Assembly: GCA_001516025.1 (NCBI GenBank)
Contig: LOEU01000035.1
Span: 107,018-171,017, forward strand
Length of the DNA stretch: 64,000 nt
Source of the DNA: a bacterium BRH_c32
GTDB taxonomy: Bacteria; Bacteroidota; Ignavibacteria; Ignavibacteriales; Melioribacteraceae
Direction: 5' to 3'
Shown piece by piece: positions 9,597 through 18,992 of this stretch (its first letter is position 1; each line of letters starts with the position of its first letter). The translations under genes were made by a program, and so were the position numbers. The notes under the pieces were generated by a model. It saw only the letters and a program-made list of their open reading frames with translations, had not been told where the DNA came from and ran no database searches.

Positions 9597-10742
9597 ATGA
9601 AACGCATTTTAATATTAGGTTCTACCGGTTCTATTGGTGTAAGCACTTTAGATATTATAAGAGAATTTAAAGATCGCTTTTATCTCGCCGGTTTAACGAT
9701 CGATAAGAACATTGATCTTCTGATAAAGCAGATTGAAGAATTTCATCCCGAGTCAGTGGCAGTGAGGGATAGAAAAAAAGCAGCGGAACTAAGAAACATT
9801 ATAGGCAATAAATGTAATGTTTTAGAGGGTGAAGAAGGTATTTTGGAATTAAGCAAATCACTTGATTACGATATACTTCTTTCATCAATGGTAGGATTTG
9901 CAGGACTTGCCCCAACTATCGAGGGAATAAAAAGAAAGAAAAGAATTGCACTTGCCAATAAAGAAACACTCGTAGCAGCAGGTGAACTTGTAACATCGCT
10001 ATGCGAAAATTATGGAACCGAAATGCTTCCGGTAGATTCGGAACATAGCGCGATATTCCAATGCCTTGTAGGCGAAGACAAAAAGAATGTCGATAAATTA
10101 ATATTAACCGCTTCAGGCGGACCTTTTCTTAATAAAGGAAAAGAGGAATTAAAAAGTGTAACGATTGCTGATGCACTCAATCATCCAAATTGGAAAATGG
10201 GAAGTAAGATAACAATCGATTCGGCAACTATGATGAATAAGGGGCTGGAGGTTATAGAGGCATATTGGCTTTTTAAACTCCCGAAGGAAAGAATTGAAGT
10301 GGTAGTTCATCCGCAGTCAATAATTCATTCTATGGTAGCTTTCAGAGATGGTTCAATTAAAGCGCAAATAAGCACACCGGATATGAAGCTTCCGATATTA
10401 TATGCTTTGAGCTATCCTGAGCGGTTTGATTATAAAAAAGTTGCAACGAATTTTAGCGATATCGGTACTTTGTCTTTTCAAAAGCCTGACACAGAAAAAT
10501 TTGAGTGTCTTAAACTAGCTTATGATGTAATGGAGACAGGCGGTACAACTCCTTGTATTCTCAATGCAGCAAATGAGATTGCAGTCAATAATTTTTTAGA
10601 AGGGAAGATAAGTTTTAATAAAATTCCCGAGTTTATAAATTATGCTCTTGATACGATTGAGAATCATAAATCGCCCGATTTAGAAACAATATACGAATGT
10701 AACCGTATAACGAGAGAATGTTTAAATAAAAAGTTTAATTAA
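9597..10742 (+). CDS. dxr: 1-deoxy-D-xylulose 5-phosphate reductoisomerase
   Basis: Second step of the MEP pathway: NADPH-dependent rearrangement and reduction of DXP to MEP for isoprenoid synthesis. The NADPH motif GSTGSIGVSTL is at residues 8-18. Further family hallmarks are ALANKETLVAAG, the metal-binding block LPVDSEHSAIFQC, the NHPNWKMGSKITIDSATM substrate loop, and AQISTPDMKLPI. At 381 residues it is full length. It is followed after 15 bases by rseP, an adjacency seen in many bacteria (dxr/ispC next to the site-2 protease), so the two are very likely cotranscribed. Confidence 0.97.
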   Translation: MKRILILGSTGSIGVSTLDIIREFKDRFYLAGLTIDKNIDLLIKQIEEFHPESVAVRDRKKAAELRNIIGNKCNVLEGEEGILELSKSLDYDILLSSMVGFAGLAPTIEGIKRKKRIALANKETLVAAGELVTSLCENYGTEMLPVDSEHSAIFQCLVGEDKKNVDKLILTASGGPFLNKGKEELKSVTIADALNHPNWKMGSKITIDSATMMNKGLEVIEAYWLFKLPKERIEVVVHPQSIIHSMVAFRDGSIKAQISTPDMKLPILYALSYPERFDYKKVATNFSDIGTLSFQKPDTEKFECLKLAYDVMETGGTTPCILNAANEIAVNNFLEGKISFNKIPEFINYALDTIENHKSPDLETIYECNRITRECLNKKFN

Positions 10743-10757
10743 CGGAGAGTATTTTTA

Positions 10758-12113
10758 ATGGATTATATAATTTATTTTGTAATAACGATAGCCATATTAG
10801 TGTTTGTGCATGAATTTGGGCATTTTGCTGCGGCTAAGATTTGCAGAATGCAGGTGGACGCATTTGCAATTGGGTTCGGTAAAAGGTTATTCGGCTATAA
10901 TAAAATTACAAAATTCACATTTCTTGATCTTCCTAAGGATATCGATTTACAAGGTAATACAGATTATAAATTATGTCTTTTGCCATTAGGCGGATACGTA
11001 AAAATTGCCGGAATGGTGGATGAAAGCAACGATACCGAATTTTTAGATAAAGAACCGCAGCCGCATGAATTTCGATCAAAACCGACTTATCAAAAATTAT
11101 TCGTAATCACTGCTGGTGTATTAATGAATCTTCTCCTTACACTTGCAATCTTTTGGGGAATTAATTTCTATCAAGGTAAGCAGATTTTCAAGTCAACTAC
11201 GGTCAGCAAAATTGAAGCTAATAGTTATGCGGAAAAAATCGGATTTCAATCTTTCGATAAGATAAAAGAGATTAACGGTAAAAAAGTAACCAACTGGGAA
11301 GAAGTTCTCGATAATTTATTGGTCAATAATACCGGTAAAGACTTAAATGTATTAGTAGAAAGAAACGGAATCGAACAAAATATTTCGATTTCAAGATCCC
11401 AGATTACCGAAGCATCCCAAAAGGGAATTTTCTTATTTCCAAACCCCACACAGCCATATGTACAAGATGTGATGAAAAATTCACCTGCTGAAGCAGGTAA
11501 GATTGCCTCCGGAGATATTTTCCTTGAGGTTAATAATATTCCGGTAAAAGACCGCGAAGAAGTAGTTGAAATAATTACCGCAAATAAACAAACAGATATT
11601 CCGGTAACAATTTTAAGAGGGAAAGATACGGTTCAAACGATGGTTAATCCCGGTTTAGAAGGTAAAATAGGAATTGCGATTGCCGATGCTTATACCGGAG
11701 AATTTGAATATAAAACTTATGGTGTATTCGGTTCTCTTAGTCAGAGTATATCTAATATTGGGCAATATACAACTTTGACTTTGAGCATGATGAAAAATGT
11801 TATCACGGGCAAAGTGGAATTTAAGCAGGCATTTGGCGGACCGGTGAAGATAGCTCAATATGCGGCTAAATCAGCCGATTCGGGAATTATGCCATTCTTA
11901 TTTTTCCTCGCGATGCTTTCATTGAGCTTGGCAATAATTAATATAATGCCGTTCCCGGTTTTAGACGGAGGTCATTTTGTAATTATTCTTATTGAAGGAA
12001 TTATAAAGAGAGAGATTCCGATTAAAGCAAAGATTGCAATTCAAAATGCGGGCTTTGTTTTATTGCTTATCTTAATGGCGTTTATAATCTATAACGATAT
12101 TATCAGTATGTAA
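10758..12113 (+). CDS. rseP: Site-2 intramembrane zinc metalloprotease RseP
   Basis: Cleaves membrane proteins, such as anti-sigma factors or leftover signal peptides, within the bilayer. The zinc motif HEFGH (H18, E19, H22) is in the first membrane helix, and the third ligand is D403 in VLDGGH. Between them lie two tandem PDZ domains, at about residues 130-215 and 218-300. The length of 451 matches RseP-type proteins with two PDZ domains. There is an ER-like lysine/proline-rich loop around residue 45-60. Its end overlaps the convergent lipoprotein gene by 11 bases. No anti-sigma factor gene is visible in the window. Confidence 0.95.
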   Translation: MDYIIYFVITIAILVFVHEFGHFAAAKICRMQVDAFAIGFGKRLFGYNKITKFTFLDLPKDIDLQGNTDYKLCLLPLGGYVKIAGMVDESNDTEFLDKEPQPHEFRSKPTYQKLFVITAGVLMNLLLTLAIFWGINFYQGKQIFKSTTVSKIEANSYAEKIGFQSFDKIKEINGKKVTNWEEVLDNLLVNNTGKDLNVLVERNGIEQNISISRSQITEASQKGIFLFPNPTQPYVQDVMKNSPAEAGKIASGDIFLEVNNIPVKDREEVVEIITANKQTDIPVTILRGKDTVQTMVNPGLEGKIGIAIADAYTGEFEYKTYGVFGSLSQSISNIGQYTTLTLSMMKNVITGKVEFKQAFGGPVKIAQYAAKSADSGIMPFLFFLAMLSLSLAIINIMPFPVLDGGHFVIILIEGIIKREIPIKAKIAIQNAGFVLLLILMAFIIYNDIISM

Positions 12114-12669
12114 GACTTTCTAAATTGCTATTCTGGGCTTTGAAAAGCTCAGATAGCAATTCTTGATTATTCCTATCATTATGAAGAAGTGCACTAGATT
12201 CCAATAAAACACCGGCAACATTCGTAATTACAATTCTTCCCGAATATCTATTTTTGTTTTCATATCTAAATGCAATAGCTTTTCTCTCTCCAATATCAAA
12301 CCATTCATATCTTCCATCAAATAAAAAGTTATCTTTCAGTTTTGTTTTAATTAAGCGGAGCGAAAATTCAGCGGCTTGATATAAAAGGTCTTCATAATCA
12401 AGTAAATTGCTCTTTTCGAAATTGAGTTTATTGATTGAGATATCAGATGAATAATCATCTTTGACGAACCATAATTCATGGCAGTAGCATTCATTATCTT
12501 CTACGAAGTGATATTTAGCGGGAATCTTTATAGAAAAATTATCGATTGTATGAGATACCGATTGAAGCGGGTAATCATAGCCATAAACCGATGGCTTACT
12601 CATTGAACAGCCGGTGAAAAATACGATGAAGAGAATCGGCAGAAGATATTTAATATTTTTTTGTTGCAC
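12103..12669 (-). CDS. Uncharacterised lipoprotein
   Basis: I do not recognise this 188-residue protein. It has a lipoprotein signal peptide with lipobox FTGC, cysteine C21 and Ser at +2, which would predict outer-membrane sorting under the E. coli rule. The mature part is about 165 residues of mixed alpha/beta character with no obvious catalytic motif. Translation starts at a GTG (12667-12669) whose first G is the last base of the TAG stop of the PorV/PorQ-like gene, so the two are translationally coupled. Its role may therefore be tied to that barrel, but this is inference only. The 3' end overlaps rseP on the other strand. Confidence 0.8.
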   Translation of the reverse strand: MQQKNIKYLLPILFIVFFTGCSMSKPSVYGYDYPLQSVSHTIDNFSIKIPAKYHFVEDNECYCHELWFVKDDYSSDISINKLNFEKSNLLDYEDLLYQAAEFSLRLIKTKLKDNFLFDGRYEWFDIGERKAIAFRYENKNRYSGRIVITNVAGVLLESSALLHNDRNNQELLSELFKAQNSNLESLTY

Positions 12670-13694
12670 TAGAATCCGCTGCGTAAAAATTCCGGCGTAT
12701 CGAGAGTAAGGATTAATGAAACGCGGTGAGAAGCGGGAAGCGTTTCATCTTGTGAACCTGTAAATCGGGCATAAGAATAATCGATTGTAAGTTTTGGTAA
12801 AAACAGTCCGGCACCTAAAGTAATTTGTTTAACATCGCTATAACCGGCACGAACCGCCACGACATTCTTAAAATTATATTCCAATCCCGTATGAAGATCG
12901 AAACTAACCGGACCAAGATTAAATGTTGATGCATATTTCCTGTTTTCAAAACGAATATCAAAATCAGTAACAGGGGCAATCACTCCGCCAAGAATATCAA
13001 ACGAATAAGCGGCACCAATTTTAAGAGTAGGAGTAATCAATTCATTTCTTCCGGTATCCCAAGCAATAAGCGTTGTGGTTACGTCTTGGATAACAGCACC
13101 AAGCATGAGCTTGGAATAAGGACGATAGTGAGCACCGATATCGATACCAATACCCGTTGCTCCATATTCCGCAAGGTCTCTTCTAATTAATTTTACGTTA
13201 GCACCCCAATAAAAATCTTCCGATTGTCTTTTGGCAAACGTAAAATAGAATGCCCAATCGGTATTGCTGAATTCAGAAATTTTTGAGTAGTCTAATCGGT
13301 CGGTTCTGATATCAAGAATGCCATCACCATTAGCATCGTAGAGCGCATTGCGCGTATCGGGAATGCCATCAATGCTTAGACGAATAATGCTAAGACCAAA
13401 ACTCATATCCGTGCCGTAAGGTATTGCGGCTGCGGCATAGTTATAATTAATAAGATTGCCGAAATGTTCTTCGTGCATCAGAGCGGCTTGAGGGTAATTG
13501 ATATGAGCTAAACCTGCCGGATTCCAATAACCTGCGGTTACGTCATTTACGATTGCATTTTGAGCACTTCCCATAGCGAGTGCTTTGCCGCCAACACCAA
13601 TGGCTAGAAACTCCCCTGCATATTTACCGATTACAGTCTGCGCATTTAATCCCACGAAAGAAAAAAGAACGATTAACGATACTTTTTTGAACAT
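12669..13694 (-). CDS. PorV/PorQ-family outer-membrane beta-barrel protein
   Basis: Residues 1-19 are a signal peptide ending in NAQ. The mature N-terminus has KYAGEFLAIGVGGKALAMGS, then NDVTAGYWNPAGLA, the hallmark of the PorV/PorQ/UPF0164 branch of FadL-like barrels. The rest is a series of amphipathic strands. PorV is the outer-membrane shuttle that collects T9SS cargo from the translocon, while other members such as PorQ have less clear roles. With three T9SS-tagged proteins in this window, a link to that system is plausible but unproven. It is followed with a 1-base overlap by a lipoprotein gene. Confidence 0.88.
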   Translation of the reverse strand: MFKKVSLIVLFSFVGLNAQTVIGKYAGEFLAIGVGGKALAMGSAQNAIVNDVTAGYWNPAGLAHINYPQAALMHEEHFGNLINYNYAAAAIPYGTDMSFGLSIIRLSIDGIPDTRNALYDANGDGILDIRTDRLDYSKISEFSNTDWAFYFTFAKRQSEDFYWGANVKLIRRDLAEYGATGIGIDIGAHYRPYSKLMLGAVIQDVTTTLIAWDTGRNELITPTLKIGAAYSFDILGGVIAPVTDFDIRFENRKYASTFNLGPVSFDLHTGLEYNFKNVVAVRAGYSDVKQITLGAGLFLPKLTIDYSYARFTGSQDETLPASHRVSLILTLDTPEFLRSGF

Positions 13695-13782
13695 TTATAT
13701 TCCGAACATATTAATGAAATAAACAGATTAGAAAATTGAGAAAATAGTTTGAAAAATCAAGGCTATAAATTATAGCTTAAAT

Positions 13783-13808
13783 TTAAGCCCGACCTATGCC
13801 GGGCTTAA
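13783..13808 (-). terminator. Hairpin after gpmA
   Basis: Nine-base arms TTAAGCCCG (13783-13791) and CGGGCTTAA (13800-13808) close an 8-base loop, 19 bases beyond the gpmA stop codon. The downstream T run is weak on the minus strand, but a second small palindrome (around 13762-13776) follows. Confidence 0.55.
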
Positions 13809-13826
13809 TTAATTTTATAAATAAAA

Positions 13827-14573
13827 CTATTTTTTCTCTGTTTGCTTAGCAACCGAATTAATTGCAGCGGCAATTTTCTCTTGATCGCCAAGATAATAAT
13901 TCTTAATTGGTTTTAGATCTGCATCCAATTCATAAACTAATGGCACTCCCGTAGGAATATTAAGTTCTACAATCTTTTCATCAGAAATATTATCTAAATA
14001 TTTTACCAATGCACGGAGACTATTTCCATGAGCAGCGATTATAACATTTTTACCTGCTTTAATATCGGGAGCAATTGTTTTATGCCAATATGGCAAAAAT
14101 CGGTCAACGGTTAATTTTAAGCTCTCTGTAAACGGAATATCTTTTTTATCCATATCGGCATAACGGCGATCTTTACCCGGATATCTATCATCAGATTCTT
14201 CTAATGCAGGTGGTGGAACGTCATAGCTTCTGCGCCATACTTTTACTTGGTCTGCTCCATATTTTTCTGCAGTTTCGGCTTTATTCAATCCTTGTAGAGC
14301 ACCATAATGTCTTTCGTTTAATCTCCAGTTCTTTACTACCGGAAGCCATAATAGATCCATCTCCTCTAATACGATATTAAGAGTGCGGATTGCTCTTTTC
14401 AGAAGTGAAGTATAAGCGATATCGAACTTGTAATCTCCTTCTTTAAGGAGTTCGCCTGCTAATTTAGCTTCTTTTAACCCTTGTTCGGAAAGTTCGACAT
14501 CTGTCCAGCCCGTGAATAGATTTAGCTTGTTCCATTGACTCTCGCCATGTCGCAATAAAACTACTTTGTACAT
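13827..14573 (-). CDS. gpmA: 2,3-bisphosphoglycerate-dependent phosphoglycerate mutase
   Basis: Interconverts 3- and 2-phosphoglycerate in glycolysis and gluconeogenesis. The phosphohistidine motif LLRHGES has R8, H9 and E11, and the second active-site histidine is H182 in [15 protein letters not shown]. The family blocks [15 protein letters not shown] and [20 protein letters not shown] are intact. Length 248 matches dPGM enzymes. It is probably transcribed alone: a TATATTTG box lies upstream and a hairpin downstream. Other glycolytic genes in the window are fbaB and pyk. Confidence 0.97.
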   Translation of the reverse strand: MYKVVLLRHGESQWNKLNLFTGWTDVELSEQGLKEAKLAGELLKEGDYKFDIAYTSLLKRAIRTLNIVLEEMDLLWLPVVKNWRLNERHYGALQGLNKAETAEKYGADQVKVWRRSYDVPPPALEESDDRYPGKDRRYADMDKKDIPFTESLKLTVDRFLPYWHKTIAPDIKAGKNVIIAAHGNSLRALVKYLDNISDEKIVELNIPTGVPLVYELDADLKPIKNYYLGDQEKIAAAINSVAKQTEKK

Positions 14574-14603
14574 TATTTCTCCAATTTGTGATTATCTAAT
14601 AAA

Positions 14604-14611
14604 CAAATATA
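14604..14611 (-). promoter_or_regulatory. Candidate -7 box of gpmA (TATATTTG)
   Basis: A TAnnTTTG match lies 30 bases upstream of the gpmA start on the minus strand. No convincing -33 TTG is found at the expected distance, so the call rests on the -7 box alone. Confidence 0.35.
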
Positions 14612-14662
14612 CATAGAATCTAAGTTTTGCGGTAAAGTAAAAAATCTATTATCTTAATACTA

Positions 14663-15118
14663 ATGACAAAAAAACTTATCTATAATTATTTTTCGGATGA
14701 TGATTTCTTAGTAATCTCATCAAAAATTACCGAGGTAGAGAAATCTACCGCCGGTGAAGTTCGCGTTGCTATCAAAGAAAAAAGAAATTTTCGTGATAGA
14801 AAGACCCCCATCAGAGAACTTGCAATAAAAGAATTTAGAAAACTCGGAATGGATAATACCATTGACGGAACGGGATTTTTGATTCTAATTATTCTCGAAG
14901 AAAAACAGTTCTATATCCTTGCAGGTAAAGGCATTAATGAAAAAGTGGAGCAATCGGTTTGGGATAAAGTTCGAGACGAAATGCAATCCTCTTTCAAAAA
15001 CGAATTTTATCTTGATGGAATATTGACTACACTGTCAAAAGCAGGTGAGCTTCTTTCGAGTTATTTCCCTATCAAAGAGGGCGACACAAATGAACTCTCG
15101 AATAAAGTAGCTTTTTAG
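14663..15118 (+). CDS. TPM-domain protein
   Basis: A 151-residue protein made almost wholly of a TPM domain (TPM_phosphatase family): TEVEKSTAGEVRVAI, then DGTGFLILIILEEKQFYILAGKGI, then the C-terminal helices. TPM domains occur in plant photosystem II repair proteins and in many bacterial proteins, usually anchored in a membrane. This copy has no signal peptide or membrane helix, so it appears cytoplasmic, which is less common. Biochemical function is unknown here. Confidence 0.85.
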   Translation: MTKKLIYNYFSDDDFLVISSKITEVEKSTAGEVRVAIKEKRNFRDRKTPIRELAIKEFRKLGMDNTIDGTGFLILIILEEKQFYILAGKGINEKVEQSVWDKVRDEMQSSFKNEFYLDGILTTLSKAGELLSSYFPIKEGDTNELSNKVAF

Positions 15119-15206
15119 GCATTTCTTTTTTATAACCTAGTACCAAAATTTTTTTAAAACTTCACCGGTTTGGAACAATTTTATTAAAAATGATGTTAAG
15201 TAGTAT

Positions 15207-16148
15207 ATGAATACAAGAAGAAAATTTATTAAGAAATCGGCGTTGGCGACTTTAGGAGCGGTAATATTACCGAAGTTTTTTACGGAAGATATCCAAGCTC
15301 AACCATTAAGTCCTTTAAACTATAAACCCGAACCCCATTTATGGAATGATGATGAAATCAATATCTCTTGGTTGGGGCATTCAACAGTTTTAATCAATTT
15401 TTATGGAAAATGGATTTTAACTGATCCTGCACTATTTGATAGAGTAGGAATCTATTTCCTTGGTACTAGTTTTGGGCCTTCGAGACTCACTCCTCCGGCT
15501 CTAAAAGTGGAGGAATTACCAAAACCCGATTTAGTATTGCTTTCTCACGCTCACATGGATCATACTGATGTTCCTACCCTTAAAGCAATTACCAAACGAT
15601 TTCCTAATGAAATCGATGTAGTAGTAGCTCATTTGACTGCCGATGTAATAGATGATATGCCGTGGAAAACCATAAACGTTCTTGATTGGCAGGGAGAATT
15701 AAAATTACCTGATTTTAGGATTAAGGCATTCGAGGTTAGACATTTCGGCTGGCGTTTCCCTTGGGAAAAAGACCGCTCACGCGGACACTTCAAAGATGGA
15801 AGAAGCTATAATGCCTATGTAATAGAACGAAACGGAAAGAAAATCTTATTCGGCGGGGATACCGCAAATACTGATAAACTTAGAGCAGCAAAAGATGAAA
15901 ATGTCGATATTGCAATTATGCCGATCGGAGCATATAATCCTTGGAAACAGGCACATTGTAATCCCCAAGAAGCACTTAATATGGCAAATGAAATTAATGC
16001 AAAGCATTTTATTCCAATTCATACTAAGACCTTTAACCAAAGCTCTGAACCGTTTGAAGAAGCAATAGAATGGATGAATAAAGCCGCCTCTAAGATGGAT
16101 ATAAAAATTGGATTGGATCAGATCGGTCAGACTTTCAATTTAGCTTAG
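15207..16148 (+). CDS. Tat-exported metallo-beta-lactamase-fold hydrolase (NAPE-PLD/UlaG-like)
   Basis: The N-terminus TRRKFIKKSALATLGAVIL is a twin-arginine signal with the RR pair at 4-5, so the enzyme is probably exported folded with its metal. The metallo-beta-lactamase motif HAHMDH spans H114, H116, D118 and H119. Later metal-site motifs include VRHFGWR, GGDTAN and FIPIHTKTF. The opening ISWLGHSTVLI is typical of the UlaG/NAPE-phospholipase D-like branch. The substrate cannot be read from the sequence. The 3' end overlaps the convergent DMT transporter gene by 14 bases. Confidence 0.92.
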   Translation: MNTRRKFIKKSALATLGAVILPKFFTEDIQAQPLSPLNYKPEPHLWNDDEINISWLGHSTVLINFYGKWILTDPALFDRVGIYFLGTSFGPSRLTPPALKVEELPKPDLVLLSHAHMDHTDVPTLKAITKRFPNEIDVVVAHLTADVIDDMPWKTINVLDWQGELKLPDFRIKAFEVRHFGWRFPWEKDRSRGHFKDGRSYNAYVIERNGKKILFGGDTANTDKLRAAKDENVDIAIMPIGAYNPWKQAHCNPQEALNMANEINAKHFIPIHTKTFNQSSEPFEEAIEWMNKAASKMDIKIGLDQIGQTFNLA

Positions 16149-17031
16149 TTTTATTAAATAATTGCTGCACTAAAATTCCTCCTATGATAAAAACCAGTCC
16201 GATTATAGAAGATGGTTTTATTATTTCACCAAGAATTATGGCTATAAAAATCATTGATAAAAATGGTGAAAGATAAGCAAGTGTGGAAGTTGCAACTTTA
16301 TTTTTACTTAATGATAATCCTTTCAGCCATAAATAGAATGTAAAACCCATTTCAAATAATCCGACATAAACTGCACCAATAAAATAGATAGGATTTATAA
16401 CTAAAAAGGAATCGAAGAAGAAAATATAAATCCCGGTAAATAAAGTTCCCGCAAGAAAGCCTCCGAAAAGCTTTATTAAATCATCTCTTCTATCAAGTAT
16501 ATTAAATATCCAGAATCCTGCCCAAATAATAGAACTACCCGATGCCAGAATTACGCCAAGAGTGTTGTGAAATTTAAGTGAAATTAAATTTCCGCTCGTT
16601 GCAATAATTATAACTCCTAAAAACGCAGATACCAGACCGATAATTAAAACAGGGGATAATTTTTGTTTTAAAAAAATCACAGAAAAAATGGAGATTGCTA
16701 TGGGCCATGTGTAATTAAGTGGTTGGGCTTCCTGTGCAGGAAGAAGTGTATAAGCTTTTAATAAAATCATATAATAAAGAAATGGATTAAGAAGACCGAG
16801 TATAGCACTATTTTTAAGATTACCGCTTCTAAAAAATTTCTTTAACTCATCCCTTCTTTTTAAGTAAGATAAAACTAAAAATACAATTGCACTTACGAGC
16901 GAAGAATAGAAAAGCAATTGAACGAAATTCATCCCCTCTAAAGTAAGCTTAAAAGCGGTGGCAGAAGTGGACCAGAGTACCACAGCAATTAATGAAAATA
17001 ATACCGATTTAGTATTTTTATCCAAATTCAT
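16135..17031 (-). CDS. EamA/DMT-family transporter
   Basis: 298 residues with about ten membrane helices arranged as two EamA repeats (about 8-140 and 150-290). Conserved EamA features include the proline-containing LNYTWPIAISIFSVIFLKQK block at the end of repeat one and the STLAYLSPFLSMIFIAIILGE block in repeat two. Family members export or import amino acids and other metabolites; the substrate is unknown. It is convergent with the MBL-fold gene and divergent from the DUF2721 gene. Confidence 0.9.
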   Translation of the reverse strand: MNLDKNTKSVLFSLIAVVLWSTSATAFKLTLEGMNFVQLLFYSSLVSAIVFLVLSYLKRRDELKKFFRSGNLKNSAILGLLNPFLYYMILLKAYTLLPAQEAQPLNYTWPIAISIFSVIFLKQKLSPVLIIGLVSAFLGVIIIATSGNLISLKFHNTLGVILASGSSIIWAGFWIFNILDRRDDLIKLFGGFLAGTLFTGIYIFFFDSFLVINPIYFIGAVYVGLFEMGFTFYLWLKGLSLSKNKVATSTLAYLSPFLSMIFIAIILGEIIKPSSIIGLVFIIGGILVQQLFNKTKLN

Positions 17032-17106
17032 AAGAGAAATTAATATATTTATAAAGAAGAATTAATTTACTTTATAAATACATTATAAAACAATAATAAA
17101 AATCTT

Positions 17107-17595
17107 ATGAATATGATCCCCAACGACCATTTAACGGCAGTACAATTAATCCAACTCATTTTAGCCCCGGCCGTAATGATTAATGCCTGCGGTTTACTCT
17201 TGCTCGGAATTAACAATAAATATTCTCTTGTCGTAAATAGAATCCGTTTACTTAATGAAGAAAAAAGACGCTTGTTTATGAAAGTGGGAGAAAGACCTAT
17301 TACGACCGATGAAAATGTTCGCCTCGAAAGCATTGCAATTCAGATTAAAGCTTTGGTATATAGAGTAAAATTAGTACGTAATACAGTACTTTGCTATACA
17401 ACCGGCGTGGCAATGTTTGTATTTACTTCTTTATTATTGGGAGCTTCTTATTTTATCTCGATGGATTTAAATATTGTAATAGTTTCATCCTTTTTAATTG
17501 GAATGTCCCTTGTATTGGTGGGAGTAATTTTTGCGGGATTTGAAACATATAAAGGATATGAGATTATTGCTTATGAAGTAAAGGTGCATGAGTAA
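17107..17595 (+). CDS. DUF2721 membrane protein
   Basis: 162 residues with three hydrophobic segments (about 12-32, 95-120 and 123-147). The pattern LIQLILAPAVMINACGLLLLG followed by a cytoplasmic arginine/glutamate-rich coil (NRIRLLNEEKRRL) matches DUF2721, a family without assigned function. The last codons overlap the start of aat by 8 bases, so the two genes are translationally coupled. Confidence 0.85.
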   Translation: MNMIPNDHLTAVQLIQLILAPAVMINACGLLLLGINNKYSLVVNRIRLLNEEKRRLFMKVGERPITTDENVRLESIAIQIKALVYRVKLVRNTVLCYTTGVAMFVFTSLLLGASYFISMDLNIVIVSSFLIGMSLVLVGVIFAGFETYKGYEIIAYEVKVHE

Positions 17596-18184
17596 TAGGA
17601 AAACGAGTGAGGAATTAAGAGCAGAAAAAATTTTGCATCTATATGCTCAAGGAGCTTTCCCAATGGGAGATGACGATTCAGGAGAGATTGACTGGTTTTA
17701 TCCTGAAATAAGAACTATAATTCCTCTCGATTCATATAACATTCCACGCACTCTTAAAAAATTTTTAGAAAATTCCGATTTTGAATTTAGATTTGATACA
17801 TCGGTTTTTGAAGTGATTAATTACTGCGCTGAAAGAGAGAGCACTTGGATATCATCTCAATTAATAAGAGAATATAAAGGATTATTTAAGATTGGCGCAC
17901 TTCATTCGGTGGAAGTATTTTCCGATAATAAATTGGTTGGCGGACTTTACGGTATAAGCTTTCGCGGCGCTTTCTTTGGCGAATCAATGTTCTCAAAAGC
18001 TAGTCAAGCTTCAAAAGCTGCTCTCGCTGTTTTATTAAAAAGACTAAATGAAAAAGGATATTCTCTTCTTGATGTTCAATTTCAGACAGACCATTTAAAA
18101 ATGTTTGGTGCTATCGAAATCTCACTTACAGACTATAATTCTCTTTTAGAAAAGACATACCAAGGCTTTGACATAAAATTTTAA
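17588..18184 (+). CDS. aat: Leucyl/phenylalanyl-tRNA-protein transferase
   Basis: Transfers Leu or Phe from aminoacyl-tRNA to N-terminal Lys or Arg of proteins, making them N-degron substrates for ClpS/ClpAP. Family blocks are YAQGAFPMGDD, WFYPEIRTIIPLD, GLYGISFRGAFFGESMFS and LLDVQFQTDHLKMFGA. At 198 residues it is slightly shorter than the E. coli enzyme. The start codon lies inside the end of the DUF2721 gene. Confidence 0.94.
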   Translation: MSNRKTSEELRAEKILHLYAQGAFPMGDDDSGEIDWFYPEIRTIIPLDSYNIPRTLKKFLENSDFEFRFDTSVFEVINYCAERESTWISSQLIREYKGLFKIGALHSVEVFSDNKLVGGLYGISFRGAFFGESMFSKASQASKAALAVLLKRLNEKGYSLLDVQFQTDHLKMFGAIEISLTDYNSLLEKTYQGFDIKF

Positions 18185-18253
18185 TTAATTGTTAAATTTT
18201 TGTTTTAAGACAAAATTCTCCCATAAAAAGACCCCGATAACTTAGAAATTACT

Positions 18254-18261
18254 TATATTTG
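18254..18261 (+). promoter_or_regulatory. Candidate -7 box (TATATTTG) of the barrel-fbaB unit
   Basis: A TAnnTTTG match sits 24 bases before the GTG start at 18286. No clear -33 TTG at the usual distance. Confidence 0.35.
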
Positions 18262-18285
18262 AAAGATATATTTTTCGGGGGTTGA

Positions 18286-18975
18286 GTGAAAACTCGTTTA
18301 CTAATTTTAAGCTTGTTTTTCTTCTTAATGTTCTTTAAAATAAACGCACAAACTGTCGGTGGCGGTTTATTAATTGGTCTGCCGCAGGGTGAATTTAAAG
18401 AGAACGTCGATAATGCCGGATTTGGATTAAATGTTCATGGTACTTTATGGAGTCCTTCAAAAGCACGACCATTCTCGGTAGGACTTAATCTCGGATATAT
18501 GGTATATGGGATGACTACCGAGAGACGTCCATTTTCGGAAACAAATCCGGATGTTTCGGTAGAAGTTTCGAGAACCAATAGTATTGCAAATTTTCATTTG
18601 TTGTTCTTGATTTCTCCGTTTCAAGGGACAGTGAGACCATATCTCGAAGGATTATTCGGAGGTGCTTATATATCTACATCGACTGATATAAAGAATGAAA
18701 GCACAGGCGAATCGATTGCATCTTCTACAAATTTTGATGATCTTACTTGGAGTTATGGAGCAGGAGGCGGTCTGCTCATTCAAGTCGGTAAAGATATGGG
18801 AGATGTATCACGACTATTTCTTGATTTAAAAGCTCGATATATATTCGGCACCGAAGCAGAATATTTAACTGAAGATGGCGTAGAAGTGAGATTGGGCAAA
18901 GTAAAATATTATCCAGTTAAATCGAAAACCGATTTAATACAAATTAGCATAGGCGTAACAGCATTTTTTAATTAA
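18286..18975 (+). CDS. Predicted small outer-membrane beta-barrel protein
   Basis: Translation begins at GTG with a GGGGG purine run just upstream (about 18277-18281). Residues 1-22 are a signal peptide ending in NAQ. The 207-residue mature part starts TVGGGLLIGLPQGEF and alternates hydrophobic and polar residues like an eight-strand OmpW/OmpA-type barrel, ending in ISIGVTAFFN with a terminal aromatic strand. No specific family can be named. It is followed after 17 bases by fbaB. Confidence 0.8.
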   Translation: MKTRLLILSLFFFLMFFKINAQTVGGGLLIGLPQGEFKENVDNAGFGLNVHGTLWSPSKARPFSVGLNLGYMVYGMTTERRPFSETNPDVSVEVSRTNSIANFHLLFLISPFQGTVRPYLEGLFGGAYISTSTDIKNESTGESIASSTNFDDLTWSYGAGGGLLIQVGKDMGDVSRLFLDLKARYIFGTEAEYLTEDGVEVRLGKVKYYPVKSKTDLIQISIGVTAFFN

Positions 18976-18992
18976 ATATATAGAGGAACAAA

